Positions 18,960-29,370 of a DNA stretch of 64,000 bases are shown here, in pieces. The DNA comes from Sacculina carcini (taxonomy: Eukaryota; Arthropoda; Thecostraca; Sacculinidae): the NCBI GenBank assembly GCA_916048095.2, contig OU696577.1, positions 6,127,440 to 6,191,439 on the forward strand, given 5' to 3'. Both the position numbers and the translations under genes were made by a program. The notes beneath the pieces were generated by a model. The model had not been told where the DNA came from. It was given only the letters and a program-made list of their open reading frames with translations, and searched no databases. The stretch's first letter is position 1. The number at the start of each line of letters is the position of its first letter.

Positions 18960-19387
18960 CACACGATCACACCACAGTCTGGTCCGTGCCTAACAACGTA
19001 ATTATTATTATTATTAATTACAGGCAAATCCAATAGCATGGGAAGAGCGCAAGCACTATTATCACCCTAAGGTGGCCCCATGTACCGGAAGCGCTCAAAG
19101 GATTCAGAGAGAAAGAGAGTTCGAAAAGAAAAAAATCTAGAAAGAGAGTTGGAAAGAAAATAATAAATAAATAACAATAAATAATAAACCATCATCCGAT
19201 AACAATCCATAATGTCACTCCGCCCACGTTCCTCAATAAATAATAACAATCAACAATAAATATGTCATTCAGTAAATAACAGCCATCAATAAATAAGTAA
19301 TAAATAACAATCAAGAACAATAAATATGATTCAATAAGAAACATCCAACAATAAATATAAATATGATACACTAAGTAACAACAACAC

Positions 19388-19534
19388 AAATGTATGATTC
19401 AATAAACAACAACACCAATAAATATGATTCAATAAACAACAACAACAATAAATATGATTCAATAAACAACAACAACAATAAATATGATTCAATAAACAAC
19501 AACAACAATAAATATGATTCAATAAACAACAACA
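19388..19534. repeat. 30-bp minisatellite, about 5 copies
   Basis: The unit is AACAACAATAAATATGATTC plus AATAAACAAC (30 bp), nearly perfect over five copies, inside the LINE-C 3' UTR. Frames across it encode a repeated decapeptide without meaning. Confidence 0.9.
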
Positions 19535-19703
19535 GCCAACACTGAGTAAAAGTATAAGTTAATAAATAACAACAACCAATTATAAATAGTAATAAATAGA
19601 GAGTAAATTAAGAATAAATATAAATAAATAGAAAATAAATAACAATAAGCATGAATAAATTACAATAAATATGAATAAATATACAATTAATAAGACTCAA
19701 CAG

Positions 19704-20329
19704 TCAATTCCGCTCTTTCAATAGCATTTCATTTACTTTGGCCTTGAATTTCTTCAAATTCTTCTGCGAGAAAGCCTCCTCCTTCAACGTGTTCCAAGTA
19801 GACACAGTGGCCGGAAGAAAGCAACGTTGGAATTGTTTTGTACGACAACGAATTGGAGCCATGTTCTGGGAATGCTGTGTGGATGTGAACCGTGTGCTTC
19901 TTGCTGCCAAGAAATCATCCGGAATTGACTTGCTCATCGGATGATGGTTGTTGTGCTTGATCTTGTACAGCATGTACACGCTGCTGACCTTTCGACGATG
20001 GCAAAGATCACCAAGAACCAAGTCACCACAGAGGAACTTGCAAGTTCTAACAACTCCGTTGATGAGATTGAGGTGACAATCCGCAGCAGAAGACCACAAG
20101 GGGGCGCAGTACTCCCGAATTGGCAAAATGAAACAGCGAAAACAACTTTTTGAAATTGTGCTGCTACCGAGCATCCGATATGCCTTTCTTATAATTCACA
20201 GTTTCCGCGATGCCGAACAAACTAGCTTCCGAATGTGGCTCTCAAACGTCAGCTTTGAGTCTACATGTACTCCCAATATTTTGAGCTCATCACACACGCT
20301 GAGTTGGGCGTCATTTATGAGGATAGCTC
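19704..20329 (-). pseudogene. LINE-C reverse transcriptase, C-terminal part
   Basis: 20196-20329 encodes AILINDAQLSVCDELKILGV and SHIRKLVCSASRKL, the region just after the RT palm in jockey/CR1-type elements. 19704-20174, in another phase, gives RCFILPIREYCAPLWSSAA and the typical end FLPATVSTWNTL. A frameshift lies between the two, near 20170-20195. The frame joins perfectly to 25282 once Ty3-B and one 4-bp target copy are removed. Confidence 0.8.
20326..20329. repeat. Target-site duplication of Ty3-B (left), GCTC
   Basis: GCTC at 20326-20329 and again at 25282-25285 bracket the two LTRs. Removing one copy restores the LINE-C frame. Confidence 0.85.
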
Positions 20330-20564
20330 TGTATGGTGCCGGTCTGGCATCATCAGTAGCGGGGAAGCGATGATGACGCGATAGCGACATTCACTGTGGA
20401 GGCGTGTTTTGGGATTGTGGTCGTTGGAGATTAATGCGATGTGATTGAGATATTGCTGAGTTATTCTGATGATTTTGTGGTTAGTTAATTTGACCAAGTT
20501 CGTTACCGTTTATATAAATATATTCAGTTGTGTTATTGGGTTGTTTGATCGTAATAACATAACA
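20330..20564 (+). repeat. 5' LTR of Ty3-B
   Basis: 235 bp. A TATATAAAT box lies at about 20511, only about 50 bp before the LTR end, so the transcribed leader must be very short. Confidence 0.93.
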
Positions 20565-23500
20565 TGGCGCAGCCGACAGCGGCAACGGATGATCAAATTT
20601 CTAAGCTAACTAGTCTGGTCGCACAATTGGTGGACCAAAACATTCAAAGAGAACGAATGTTAGAGCAACAACTTCAGCAAGCAAGGGCTAGTGATTCAAA
20701 TCGCCAAAATCAAAATAGCTCTGAATCTCAGAATAAGACGGTGAAATTACCTGCGAATTCCACTCCAGTGTTGCATGCAGATTGTTCATTGCGCGATTTT
20801 GATACTTGGAGGTACAAAATAATGGGCTATGTCGCGTTGTCAAATCTAGACAAGCTCCCGCCAAAAGAACAACAGGCAGTGTTGCACGCGTCAGTCGATG
20901 AGGACTGGTCGCGTATATTGCGATTCAGTCTGAACATCAGTCAGGGTTCCGACATGGATCAGTGCATCACTCAGATGGAACAGCACTTACGAGCACAACG
21001 CAATATTGTAATCGACCGGAGGGAATTTTATCTCAGATCTCAACAGCCCGGTGAATCTTTCGATACGTTTTTGTGTGCAGTAAAAGAGATACAGTCTTTC
21101 TGCGATTTTCGCACGGTCTGCAGTGATGATAGACTTCGTGACAAAATTATGATGGGGACAGGTGATGAACAGGCACTGAGTCACATGCTTCGCGAGAAAG
21201 ACATGAATTTGATGAGGGCGATCGATATATGTCGTTCATTTGAGGCAGCAAAAACAAACTCTTCGCAAATTAAGGGCGAATCGTGCAGAGTGGTATCCCA
21301 CAATCACCTGAAAAAGGCGGACGCCAGTCATAGCGACAGGCAAAATTGCACCAAGTGTGGATCTAAATGCAGCGGTGGTCAGAAATGTCCCGCATACGGC
21401 AAGACCTGTCGTATATGCGGAAAAAACGGACATTATGCGAAGGTATGTCGTAGCAGTAACCGCAGAGGATCCCACAAAACCAACAGACGTCAACGGGTTG
21501 TTCAGGCCGACTCAAACGAACAAGTACGACGCATTCGTGTGGGTGACGTACGACAGAAGCAAAAAGGAAAGCGAGCGCCCGCGATCAGCATCAACGTTAA
21601 GCCTAGTCAAGGACGGTCGGTCGATATACGCTGGATCGCTGACACTGGCGCTGAATGCAGTGTCATAAATTCTGCTGTGGCAGCCAAGTTGGGAATCAAA
21701 ACGACTTCTTTGACTACATGTGCAGCGCGCCTATGTTCGGCGGATGGCGGTCGTCTTCACTGCTCCGGCACATGCGAGGCGACTCTGCGATTGGGAGACG
21801 CAACGTGTATCACAACATTGTACGTGGTTCCTGCCGCAACAGATGCTCTCCTATCGTGGTCTGACGCAGTTGACCTGCGTATTATTCACCGCGCCTTTCC
21901 TCAGCAGCTGTCGGAGTATCCCTCAAGCAACCAGGCAGTATGTACCAACTCTACCTGCGTCAGGGCTGGGAAGATGCAGTCGGTGTCAGTCTCAAAAGGC
22001 GGTAATTATACAGTATCTGCCGCAGCGTTGTCACGCAACAACAACGAGGGATGTCCGGCCGGAGCACCATCGAACGACGACAACCAGCGCAGAGAAATGT
22101 CCGACACCGTGTCTGAAAAACGAGAGATTAAAAGCTCGAGACCAATATGGCCGCATGCACGAGAGCCAACAACTATGGAGCGGCGCCAGCATGCGAATGC
22201 ATTGCGGCTCGCTTTTCCTGATGTGTTCAACGAAGATGGTCCGTTGAGGTGCATGAAGGGGCCTCCCATGCGCATTTCGTTAGCCGAAAATGCACGCGCA
22301 ACGAGCGTTTACGCACCGCGGAACATTCCAGTCGGGTACCGCGAGCACATCAAGCGTCATCTAGACGAACTAATTAAACAGGATGTCATCGAACATATCA
22401 CCCATCCGACCGAATGGTGCCACCCTGTAGTACCAGTACCGAAACGCAGCAGTGACGGAAAAATTATCGGATGTCGTCTGACCATCGACTTAACTAAATG
22501 GAACCGGTACGTGCTTCGGCCTGCATATCCTGTCAGGGTCCCGCTTGATGCAGTGTCTAGCATCACACCCGGATGTCGTTACTTGTCGACATTGGACGCG
22601 AAACATGGGTATTTTCAGATCGGCATACATGAAAATGACCGTGATTTAACGTGTTTCATGACGCCGTGGGGTCGTTACCGATTGAAACGTGCTCCAATGG
22701 GTCTCATCTCCAGCGGTGACGTGTATAATCAGCGCTGTGATATGGCTCTGGCCGGCCTGGTCAACATGAATAAAATTGTTGATGATATTCTCGTGTACGA
22801 CACTACATACGACGAACACTTGAAAAATGTGTGGAACGTTCTCCAGCGATGTCGAGAACATGACATCACATTGAACAAGCAAAAATTCACATTCGCTGAA
22901 TCTCGCGTACAATATTGTGGTTTCGTGATCGACAAAGATGGATATTGTGTGGATGATAAGAAACTGGAGGCAATTTCCAAGTTTCCCCGTCCATCGAACG
23001 TCAGGGAGGTCAGATCGTTTCTTGGTTTGGCTAACCAGTTATCTCAATTTTCAACTGAGATAGCCAGCACCACAGCACCGTTGAGGCATTTACTGCGAAA
23101 GGATGTTGAATGGCGTTGGGACGAGGCCATACACACACCGGCGTTTGAGGCAACGAAAAGATCCCTGACGTCACCTCCTGTATTGGATTTCTACGAGCCC
23201 TCGAGACAGACGGTGGTTGAGACTGATGCTGCTCGTTTGCACGGTCTCGGTTTTGTTGTACGTCAAATGGACGAACAGCAGCGCTGGAGACTGGTTCAGT
23301 GTGGTTCGCGCGCCCTTACGGAAACTGAAACCAGGTACGCTGCCGTGGAACAGGAAATGTTGGCAGTCGTATGGGCCTGCCACAGAGCAAATAATTATCT
23401 TGCTGGCGCCAAGAAATTCGTCATCATGACAGACCACAAACCACTCTTGCCCATACTGAACACAAAAAGTATCGCGGAAATAAGCAACCCGCGCTTGCAG

Positions 23501-25090
23501 CGTATGAGAACCAAGCTATCGCACTTGAGGTTTGAAGCCGTTTGGAAAGCAGGCAAGGAACACGTAATTGCGGATTGCCTATCCCGCTCGCCACTGCCGA
23601 TTTCCAGTGACGAGAACATTGATACGGCAGTTTGCGATGAAACCGGCGGAAAATTTGAGCATTCCATCACGATATCACGCCTGTTGGACGAGCAAGCTGA
23701 ATCGCAAACAGAATCAGGTGATCTTCTTCTGAATCGCATCATCGACGCCGGTAAATCAGATCATGAATACCGGACTTTGTTCAACACTGTGAGACGTGGT
23801 TTCCCAGCAGAAAAGTATCAGACAGAGGAACTGATGCGTCCGTACTGGAATGTACGTAACGATTTACGTCTGGATGGAGATGCTATACTCTATGGATGTC
23901 GATTAGTCGTGCCGCGTGCTCTGCGACGCGAAGTACTCAATTCGTTACACGCCAGTCATCAAGGAATCGTGAGGACAATGCAACGCGCGCGACAAGCGGT
24001 ATATTGGCCAACAATCAACAACGAAATAAAGTTGATCGTGTCTTCATGTCAGCAGTGCGTAACGCACCGTAGAAGCATTCAGAAGGAGGAATACTTGTGC
24101 GATGATGCGCCTACTCGTGTGTTCGAGAGTGTGTCTTCGGATTACTTCACCTACGCCGGTCGAACGTACCTCGTGTATGTTGAACGACTGTCCAACTGGC
24201 CGGTGGTCGTCGACTGTCCGAGAGGCGACTCCACATCACGTCACCTCATCAAAACAATGCGGCGATTATTCGCGATGTTTGGAGCCCCGAATCGACTTCG
24301 CAGCGATGGAGGACCACAGTACACGTCGCGGCGAACAGCTGAGTTTTTCAAACGCTGGCACGTGGATCATCACATGAGCAGTCCAGAGTATCCACAAGGA
24401 AATGGTCACGCGGAGGCTACTGTGAAGAAGATAAAGCTTCTGGTAAAAAAAACAACGCTGAATGGAAACTTAGATACTGATGCCTTCACCGAGGGTCTTG
24501 TGGAGATGCGGAATACTCCAGGACGGGACGGACGATCTCCAGCACAAGTCTTGTTCGGACACCCCATTCGTTCCCAGGTGCCGACTCATCATACAGCCTT
24601 CTCACAGGAATGGCAGCGGTGTGCAGACGTCTGTGACACGGTGAGGGAGGTGGAGCAGAAGAAGGCACAGGAAGCGTACAACAGGACGTCGAAACCCCTT
24701 CCTCGACTGAAGGTGGGCCAAGACGTGTACATACAGGATCAGACTACAAAGCAGTGGCAGCGTAAGGGCACTGTCGTCGGTGTACGTGATCATCGCAATT
24801 ACGCCTTACGAATGCCCAGCGGACGCATAGCTATCCGAAACCGGCGCTATCTTTTGTTGGAGACGAGACCGACAATTGTCAACCCAGAGCGGAGCGACGT
24901 CGACAACACCCCGGTCACTGTGGATCACGTTGATCCTCAGAATCGTGAACAGGTCGAACTTCCGAGGCGGAGCCAACGTGATCGAAGACGTCCCGGCTAT
25001 CTGAAGGATTACGTCTGCCCCATCAAGCGACAGACTGAAGGGGAGGTGTATGGTGCCGGTCTGGCATCATCAGTAGCGGGGAAGCGATGA
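20564..25090 (+). CDS. Ty3-B gag-pol polyprotein (single ORF, 1508 aa)
   Basis: The ATG uses the last base of the 5' LTR plus the first two bases of the primer site, and the TGA lies 42-44 nt inside the 3' LTR. In order: gag with KLTSLVAQLVDQ and a central QLRxxx-type region; Cys knuckles CTKCGSKCSGGQKC and CRICGKNGHYAKVC at about residues 262-297; protease ADTGAECSVI at about 358-367; RT with LTIDLTKWN, LDAKHGYFQI and VDDILVYD (about 739); RNase H VETDAARLHG and TDHKPLLPI (about 956); integrase with an HHCC zinc site (HASHQG...CQQC, about 1127-1165) and D,D35E residues in SDYF, RSDGGPQ and HAEATVK. All catalytic residues that I can check are present. The layout resembles the Mag-like Ty3/gypsy elements with one ORF, in which a protease cuts gag and pol apart. 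How gag is made in excess from one frame is not evident. Confidence 0.94.
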   Translation: MAQPTAATDDQISKLTSLVAQLVDQNIQRERMLEQQLQQARASDSNRQNQNSSESQNKTVKLPANSTPVLHADCSLRDFDTWRYKIMGYVALSNLDKLPPKEQQAVLHASVDEDWSRILRFSLNISQGSDMDQCITQMEQHLRAQRNIVIDRREFYLRSQQPGESFDTFLCAVKEIQSFCDFRTVCSDDRLRDKIMMGTGDEQALSHMLREKDMNLMRAIDICRSFEAAKTNSSQIKGESCRVVSHNHLKKADASHSDRQNCTKCGSKCSGGQKCPAYGKTCRICGKNGHYAKVCRSSNRRGSHKTNRRQRVVQADSNEQVRRIRVGDVRQKQKGKRAPAISINVKPSQGRSVDIRWIADTGAECSVINSAVAAKLGIKTTSLTTCAARLCSADGGRLHCSGTCEATLRLGDATCITTLYVVPAATDALLSWSDAVDLRIIHRAFPQQLSEYPSSNQAVCTNSTCVRAGKMQSVSVSKGGNYTVSAAALSRNNNEGCPAGAPSNDDNQRREMSDTVSEKREIKSSRPIWPHAREPTTMERRQHANALRLAFPDVFNEDGPLRCMKGPPMRISLAENARATSVYAPRNIPVGYREHIKRHLDELIKQDVIEHITHPTEWCHPVVPVPKRSSDGKIIGCRLTIDLTKWNRYVLRPAYPVRVPLDAVSSITPGCRYLSTLDAKHGYFQIGIHENDRDLTCFMTPWGRYRLKRAPMGLISSGDVYNQRCDMALAGLVNMNKIVDDILVYDTTYDEHLKNVWNVLQRCREHDITLNKQKFTFAESRVQYCGFVIDKDGYCVDDKKLEAISKFPRPSNVREVRSFLGLANQLSQFSTEIASTTAPLRHLLRKDVEWRWDEAIHTPAFEATKRSLTSPPVLDFYEPSRQTVVETDAARLHGLGFVVRQMDEQQRWRLVQCGSRALTETETRYAAVEQEMLAVVWACHRANNYLAGAKKFVIMTDHKPLLPILNTKSIAEISNPRLQRMRTKLSHLRFEAVWKAGKEHVIADCLSRSPLPISSDENIDTAVCDETGGKFEHSITISRLLDEQAESQTESGDLLLNRIIDAGKSDHEYRTLFNTVRRGFPAEKYQTEELMRPYWNVRNDLRLDGDAILYGCRLVVPRALRREVLNSLHASHQGIVRTMQRARQAVYWPTINNEIKLIVSSCQQCVTHRRSIQKEEYLCDDAPTRVFESVSSDYFTYAGRTYLVYVERLSNWPVVVDCPRGDSTSRHLIKTMRRLFAMFGAPNRLRSDGGPQYTSRRTAEFFKRWHVDHHMSSPEYPQGNGHAEATVKKIKLLVKKTTLNGNLDTDAFTEGLVEMRNTPGRDGRSPAQVLFGHPIRSQVPTHHTAFSQEWQRCADVCDTVREVEQKKAQEAYNRTSKPLPRLKVGQDVYIQDQTTKQWQRKGTVVGVRDHRNYALRMPSGRIAIRNRRYLLLETRPTIVNPERSDVDNTPVTVDHVDPQNREQVELPRRSQRDRRRPGYLKDYVCPIKRQTEGEVYGAGLASSVAGKR
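20565..20580 (+). other. Primer-binding site of Ty3-B overlapping the start codon
   Basis: TGGCGCAGCCGACAGC starts directly behind the LTR and begins with the TGG expected opposite a tRNA CCA end. Its first two bases belong to the ATG. I did not identify the tRNA. Confidence 0.65.
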
Positions 25091-25281
25091 TGACGCGATA
25101 GCGACATTCACTGTGGAGGCGTGTTTTGGGATTGTGGTCGTTGGAGATTAATGCGATGTGATTGAGATATTGCTGAGTTATTATGATGATTTTGTGGTTA
25201 GTTAATTTGACCAAGTTCGTTACCGTTTATATAAATATATTCAGTTGTGTTATTGGGTTGTTTGATCGTAATAACATAACA
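25047..25281 (+). repeat. 3' LTR of Ty3-B
   Basis: 235 bp, one difference from the 5' LTR. Its first 44 bp are coding in the polyprotein frame. Confidence 0.93.
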
Positions 25282-25487
25282 GCTCCATGTGAAGGCTGAA
25301 CGGTACGTGACCTAGAAACCAACAAGCATTTAGATTTCGAACTGTCCAGCATCATATTCCACCTCTCACACCATTTCAGGACGCTGCTGAGATCGTCGTT
25401 GACGATTTGACGCATCTGTGGTCTGTCCGACGGAGATGAAATTACAGCCATCAAGGTGATATCATCAGCATATCCATATACAGGGTT
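25282..25487 (-). pseudogene. LINE-C reverse transcriptase, YADD box part
   Basis: The minus frame reads YGYADDITLMAVISS, then DDLSSVLKWCERWNMMLDSS and SKCLLVS, which is the RT catalytic YADD and the following thumb region. Upstream RT motifs and the endonuclease are missing: the copy starts here against Helitron-like sequence. Confidence 0.85.
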
Positions 25488-25489
25488 GA

Positions 25490-28409
25490 CAAAATATTAT
25501 CCCTTAATCCACCTCATATTTAAACCTACCCGTCGTGCGGAATAATTCATAACACTAACACGTACAAAACAATGAAAATTCTAGCATGTAAATCCGCCCG
25601 TCGTGCGAAACAGCTCATACTATTAAATTTGTATTCAATTCATAAGAGAAAACAAATATGAATTAATAAAGAAAAGAGTAAACCCCAAAAAATCCTATTT
25701 AAGCCTGCCCGTCGTGCTGAATAATTCAGAACTCTGACACAAAACAATGAAAAATGACTAATTTTCTTATCATAATGTTTTCAAAATATATTTATAACTC
25801 AACATCACCATCTAACATTAAAACCCTTTGTGCAGAACAATAAATAAAGTAAAATGAATTTTGAATTAATAAATAATGATTAGAAATTAAAAAAGAAAAT
25901 GTAAACCCATAGAAAGTCTTAACAAATAGAGAACTCTGAATGTGAATGTTTTTATTTTATATGTGGCAAAATAGTTTCCCTCGAACTGCCTCGTATTTAA
26001 ACCCGCCCGTCGTGCGGAACTATAAATAGAATATAATTAATCAAAAAGCAAAAAGCTTATCCAATAGAAAAATATAAATTTGTAAACTCTTGTTTTAAAT
26101 ATTGACTAAGTTTTTTTCCTCAACACTGCTCAAGTTCACACCCATCCCTCGTGTGTAGTAATTCAGAAGTGTAGCACTATCAAAACAATGCAACCTTCTG
26201 TAATCTCTAAAATTCCAGATTAATGCTTTCGCTAAAACAGCATATTCATATAGTTGGCATTGCATGATATTACAACCCATATCCTTATGCAACTTAAGCT
26301 TATGCAACTTGAAATTGAACCAATTAAATTATACAGTAAAATTCAGTAGTTAACTTTGTTCGCAGTAGTATTTTACCCGCCCTTCGGGCGGAACAATTCA
26401 TGTGTAAATATTGAGGACAATAAAGCCTTTCTATTCAGTATAGTGTAGAATTAATTAAACTGTACCCAATAAAACCACACCATCCATGCTTGGAGCTAAT
26501 ATGATGCATTCTTAATTGTGATTGGGCTTCAGTGAAATTTAATCGGTGTATATTCCTGTGTAATCGCAGGTGTGCATATTAGCTGTCAAATTGGTAATAT
26601 GTGCTTTTGACTTTACACCGCCGTAACTTCCTTCAGATATACTTTGGAAAATTACAAATTATACCGTATTGTAGAAAACACGATTTCTAGCACGATGGTA
26701 TAATTTATTTTTATGTATAACGAAGATTGCAAGATAGACGAAGATTGATGGCATTGCAAGATATAACAACCCATATCCTTATGCAACTTAAGCGTATGCA
26801 ACTTGAAATAAAACCAATTAAATTACACAGTAAAATTCAGTAGTTTACTTTGTTCCCAGTAGCATTTTACCCGCCCGTCGTGCGGAACAATTCATGTGTA
26901 AATACTGAGGACAATAAAGCCTTTATATTCAGTATAGTGTAGCATTAATTAAACTGTACACAATAAAACCACACCATCCATACTTGGAGCTAATATGATA
27001 CATTCTTAATTGTGATTGTGCTTCAGTGAAATTTAATCGGTGTATATTCCTGTGAAATCGCAAGTGCGCATAATAGCTGTCAAATTGGCAATATGTCCTT
27101 TTGACTTTACACCGCCGTAACTTCCTTCAGATACACTTTGGAAAATTAAAAATTATACTGCATTGTAGAAAACAAGATTTCTAGAACGATGGTATAATTT
27201 ATTTTCATGTGTAGCAAATAGTTACTGGAAAATAGTAGAAAAATGAATTTATTTTAGTCGCCCGGTGTTCAAGTGTAATTTTGGATGTATTTGATAATTT
27301 TGTCAATTTTACGCGTTTTTTGTATCATTTGTGGGTATACATTATAGCTTATCTTGTAGAACACAAAATTATCTACACATTAGTATAATCCTGTGTAATC
27401 GCAAGTGCGAATAATAGCTGTCAAATTGGCAATATGTCCTTTTGACTTTACAACCCCGTAACTTCCTTCAGATACACTTTGGAAAAATACAAATTATACC
27501 GTATTGTAGAAAACAAGATTTCTAGCACGATGGTATAATTTATTTTAATGTGTGACAAATAGTTCCTGAGAAATTGATAGAAAAATGAATTAATTTTAGT
27601 CACCCGGTGTTCATGTGTAATTTTAGATGTATTTGAGAATTTTGCCAATTTTACACGTTTTTTGTATCATTTGTGGGTATAAATTATAACTTTTCTTGTA
27701 GAACAGAAAATTATCTACACAATAGTATAATTGTTATACCTGTACCATTGCTGGTTTAGAAGGAATAGATAGCAGAATATTGACCAAAATATTCACGTTT
27801 TTTGTGCTAATTTTGCCTTTTTGACTTTGTCATTTACACTTCACACCGCCGCAACTTTTTTTTAATACACTTGGGAAAATTAAAAATTATACCGTTTTGT
27901 AGAAAACAAAATTCCCAGCATGATGATATTATTTATTTAGATGTATGATAATTAGATCATGATGGTATTATTTATTTAGATGTGTGATAATTAGTTTTTG
28001 AGAAATAGAGAAAAAAGTATAGAAAATCGGACGCGTGGAGTATAAATAAAATTTTGAATGTATATTGAATTTTATTCCATTTTACATGTTTTATATTTAA
28101 TTTTTGGGTATAAATTATAGTTTGTTAAGTAGAACACAAAATTTTCTACACAGTGGTATAATTTGTATAGTTGTACCATTGCTGGTTCAGGAGGAGTAGT
28201 CTTCAGAAAATTGACCAAACTTTTCGCATTTTTCAGGGTTAATTTTGTCTTTTCACCGCTCTAACCTTTTTTGGTTTAATTTTTAAAATTAAACATTTAA
28301 CCTACAGTGTAGATAGGAAAATTTCCAACGTAATGGTATACATTTTTAGCGGATACGCCAAGTGATGGCCGAGTAGCAGCTCATAGAAAATGAACCAAGG
28401 AGGGTGGGA

Positions 28410-28452
<43 letters not shown>

Positions 28453-28481
28453 GATCTCTTTTATATATATAGATATATAGA
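25490..28481 (-). mobile_element. Helitron-like non-coding repeat, minus orientation (Hel-L)
   Basis: Read on the minus strand it starts at about 28481 with TATATATAAAAGAGATCCTC, a GT microsatellite and TTGTCCCACCCTCCTTGGTT, the same start as at 52870 and 58535 on the plus strand. It continues through ~200-bp AT-rich repeats with TTTTCTACA words and ends in a zone of GC-rich hairpin motifs (CCGCACGACGGGCGG type) at about 25530, 25600, 25705, 26005, 26379 and 26868. A ~490-bp block is duplicated (26270-26570 and 26755-27055). It lacks any long ORF. The Helitron assignment is an inference from the hairpin-CTAG ends seen in the relatives at 57600-58521. Confidence 0.6.
28412..28448. repeat. (CA)n microsatellite inside Hel-L
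   Basis: About 18 CA units between GGGACAAA and GAGGATCTC. The position matches the GT tracts of the plus-strand copies. Confidence 0.9.
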
Positions 28482-28488
28482 TAGATCG

Positions 28489-29258
28489 ATACACGGTAAC
28501 AATAGAACATTCAATATCACAAGGCTGGAAACCCGCAAAACCTCGGCACGAAGACCGCGGCACAGAATTCCGTAACAGTGATGTAGCGAGTTCTCCACTG
28601 AAACAGCTACTGCACCGTTACAAATAATACGAGTAATAACCTACGCCAATGCGCGGCAATCGCAGTGAGCACGTTGTCCAACACAATGTGTCGGGCGATG
28701 CTCGGGCCGAACTGACACAAGGCGACCGAGACACAGAGAGTAGCCCTGTCAGTCAAGCTATTGCCAAAGTACCAGTCCAACTGCCCGCGCACCGAGGCGA
28801 CGGGACTTAAATAAACTTGGCCGTGCGTGTGCATCGACCCGACCACGTATGAACATTGTAACACGATTGGCCAGGCAATAAAATCAGACATATGTAACTT
28901 CCTGATTGGTCGCTATGTGATCAAGCGAGCACGTAGGCTACTGTGATTGGTGGAACTATTCTCGCGAGCTAACACGCACACACTAGCTATGTCGCACGCA
29001 GACACACGTCACCTAACCTACGCGGAAAATTCTTGAACGCATGCCACACAAGCACACGCGCACGCATACACATACAACATGCGTGTTTGCGGGTTGTACA
29101 AGACACACGTCACTTAACATACATCGAACATTCTGGAAGGCATGCCACACAAATATACAAACACATGCGGCACATACATATAAACGCATACGCACACGCA
29201 TACACATTTAAATATACACACATTAATATAATAAATAAAATATGCATGGCATGCCACA
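28489..29258 (-). repeat. 3' LTR of Ty3-C, outer ~70 bp missing
   Basis: Similar from ATACACGGTAACAATAG (28489) to GGCATGCCACA (29258) to the right LTR. The first part of the right LTR (TGTTACGCGAGGCTCGC...) has no counterpart on the left. Confidence 0.85.
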
Positions 29259-29370
29259 TGAGCCCCCCTTGAGATCATGGCGAGAAACGAACCGGAGGTT
29301 TGACAGCTCTGCCAGATCGGGTACGGTACAAAATGGATTGTGTCGTGGTGTGCGTTTGAGTGTGAGTTAT
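29259..29370. other. Ty3-C polypurine tract and 3' non-coding end
   Basis: The minus strand AAGGGGGGCTCA directly precedes the LTR. The remaining bases close the integrase reading. Confidence 0.6.

Larger units (their letters stand above)
20330..25281 (+). mobile_element. Ty3-B: intact, very compact LTR retrotransposon (4952 bp)
   Basis: 235-bp LTRs (20330-20564 and 25047-25281) begin TGTATGG and end AACATAACA and differ at one site (C in TTCTGATG, A in TTATGATG). A primer site TGGCGCAGCCGACAG follows the 5' LTR without spacer, and a purine tract (AAGGGGAGG) precedes the 3' LTR. The one ORF spans the whole internal part. This is the youngest-looking LTR element of the window and could be active. 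Confidence 0.95.
18998..25487 (-). mobile_element. LINE-C: 5'-truncated non-LTR retrotransposon split by Ty3-B
   Basis: On the minus strand, coding sequence starts abruptly at about 25487 inside the RT, is interrupted at 25281/20330 by Ty3-B, resumes, and ends at a stop codon at 19704. A non-coding 3' UTR rich in AATAAA-like words follows, to a TAA/ATT repeat tail at about 18998-19016. Without Ty3-B the element is about 1.5 kb. The upstream boundary meets the Helitron-like repeat. Confidence 0.75.

Noticed and set aside
19331..19522. Cys-rich 63-codon frame
   Set aside because: It is the translated 30-bp minisatellite, a repeated decapeptide without start context.
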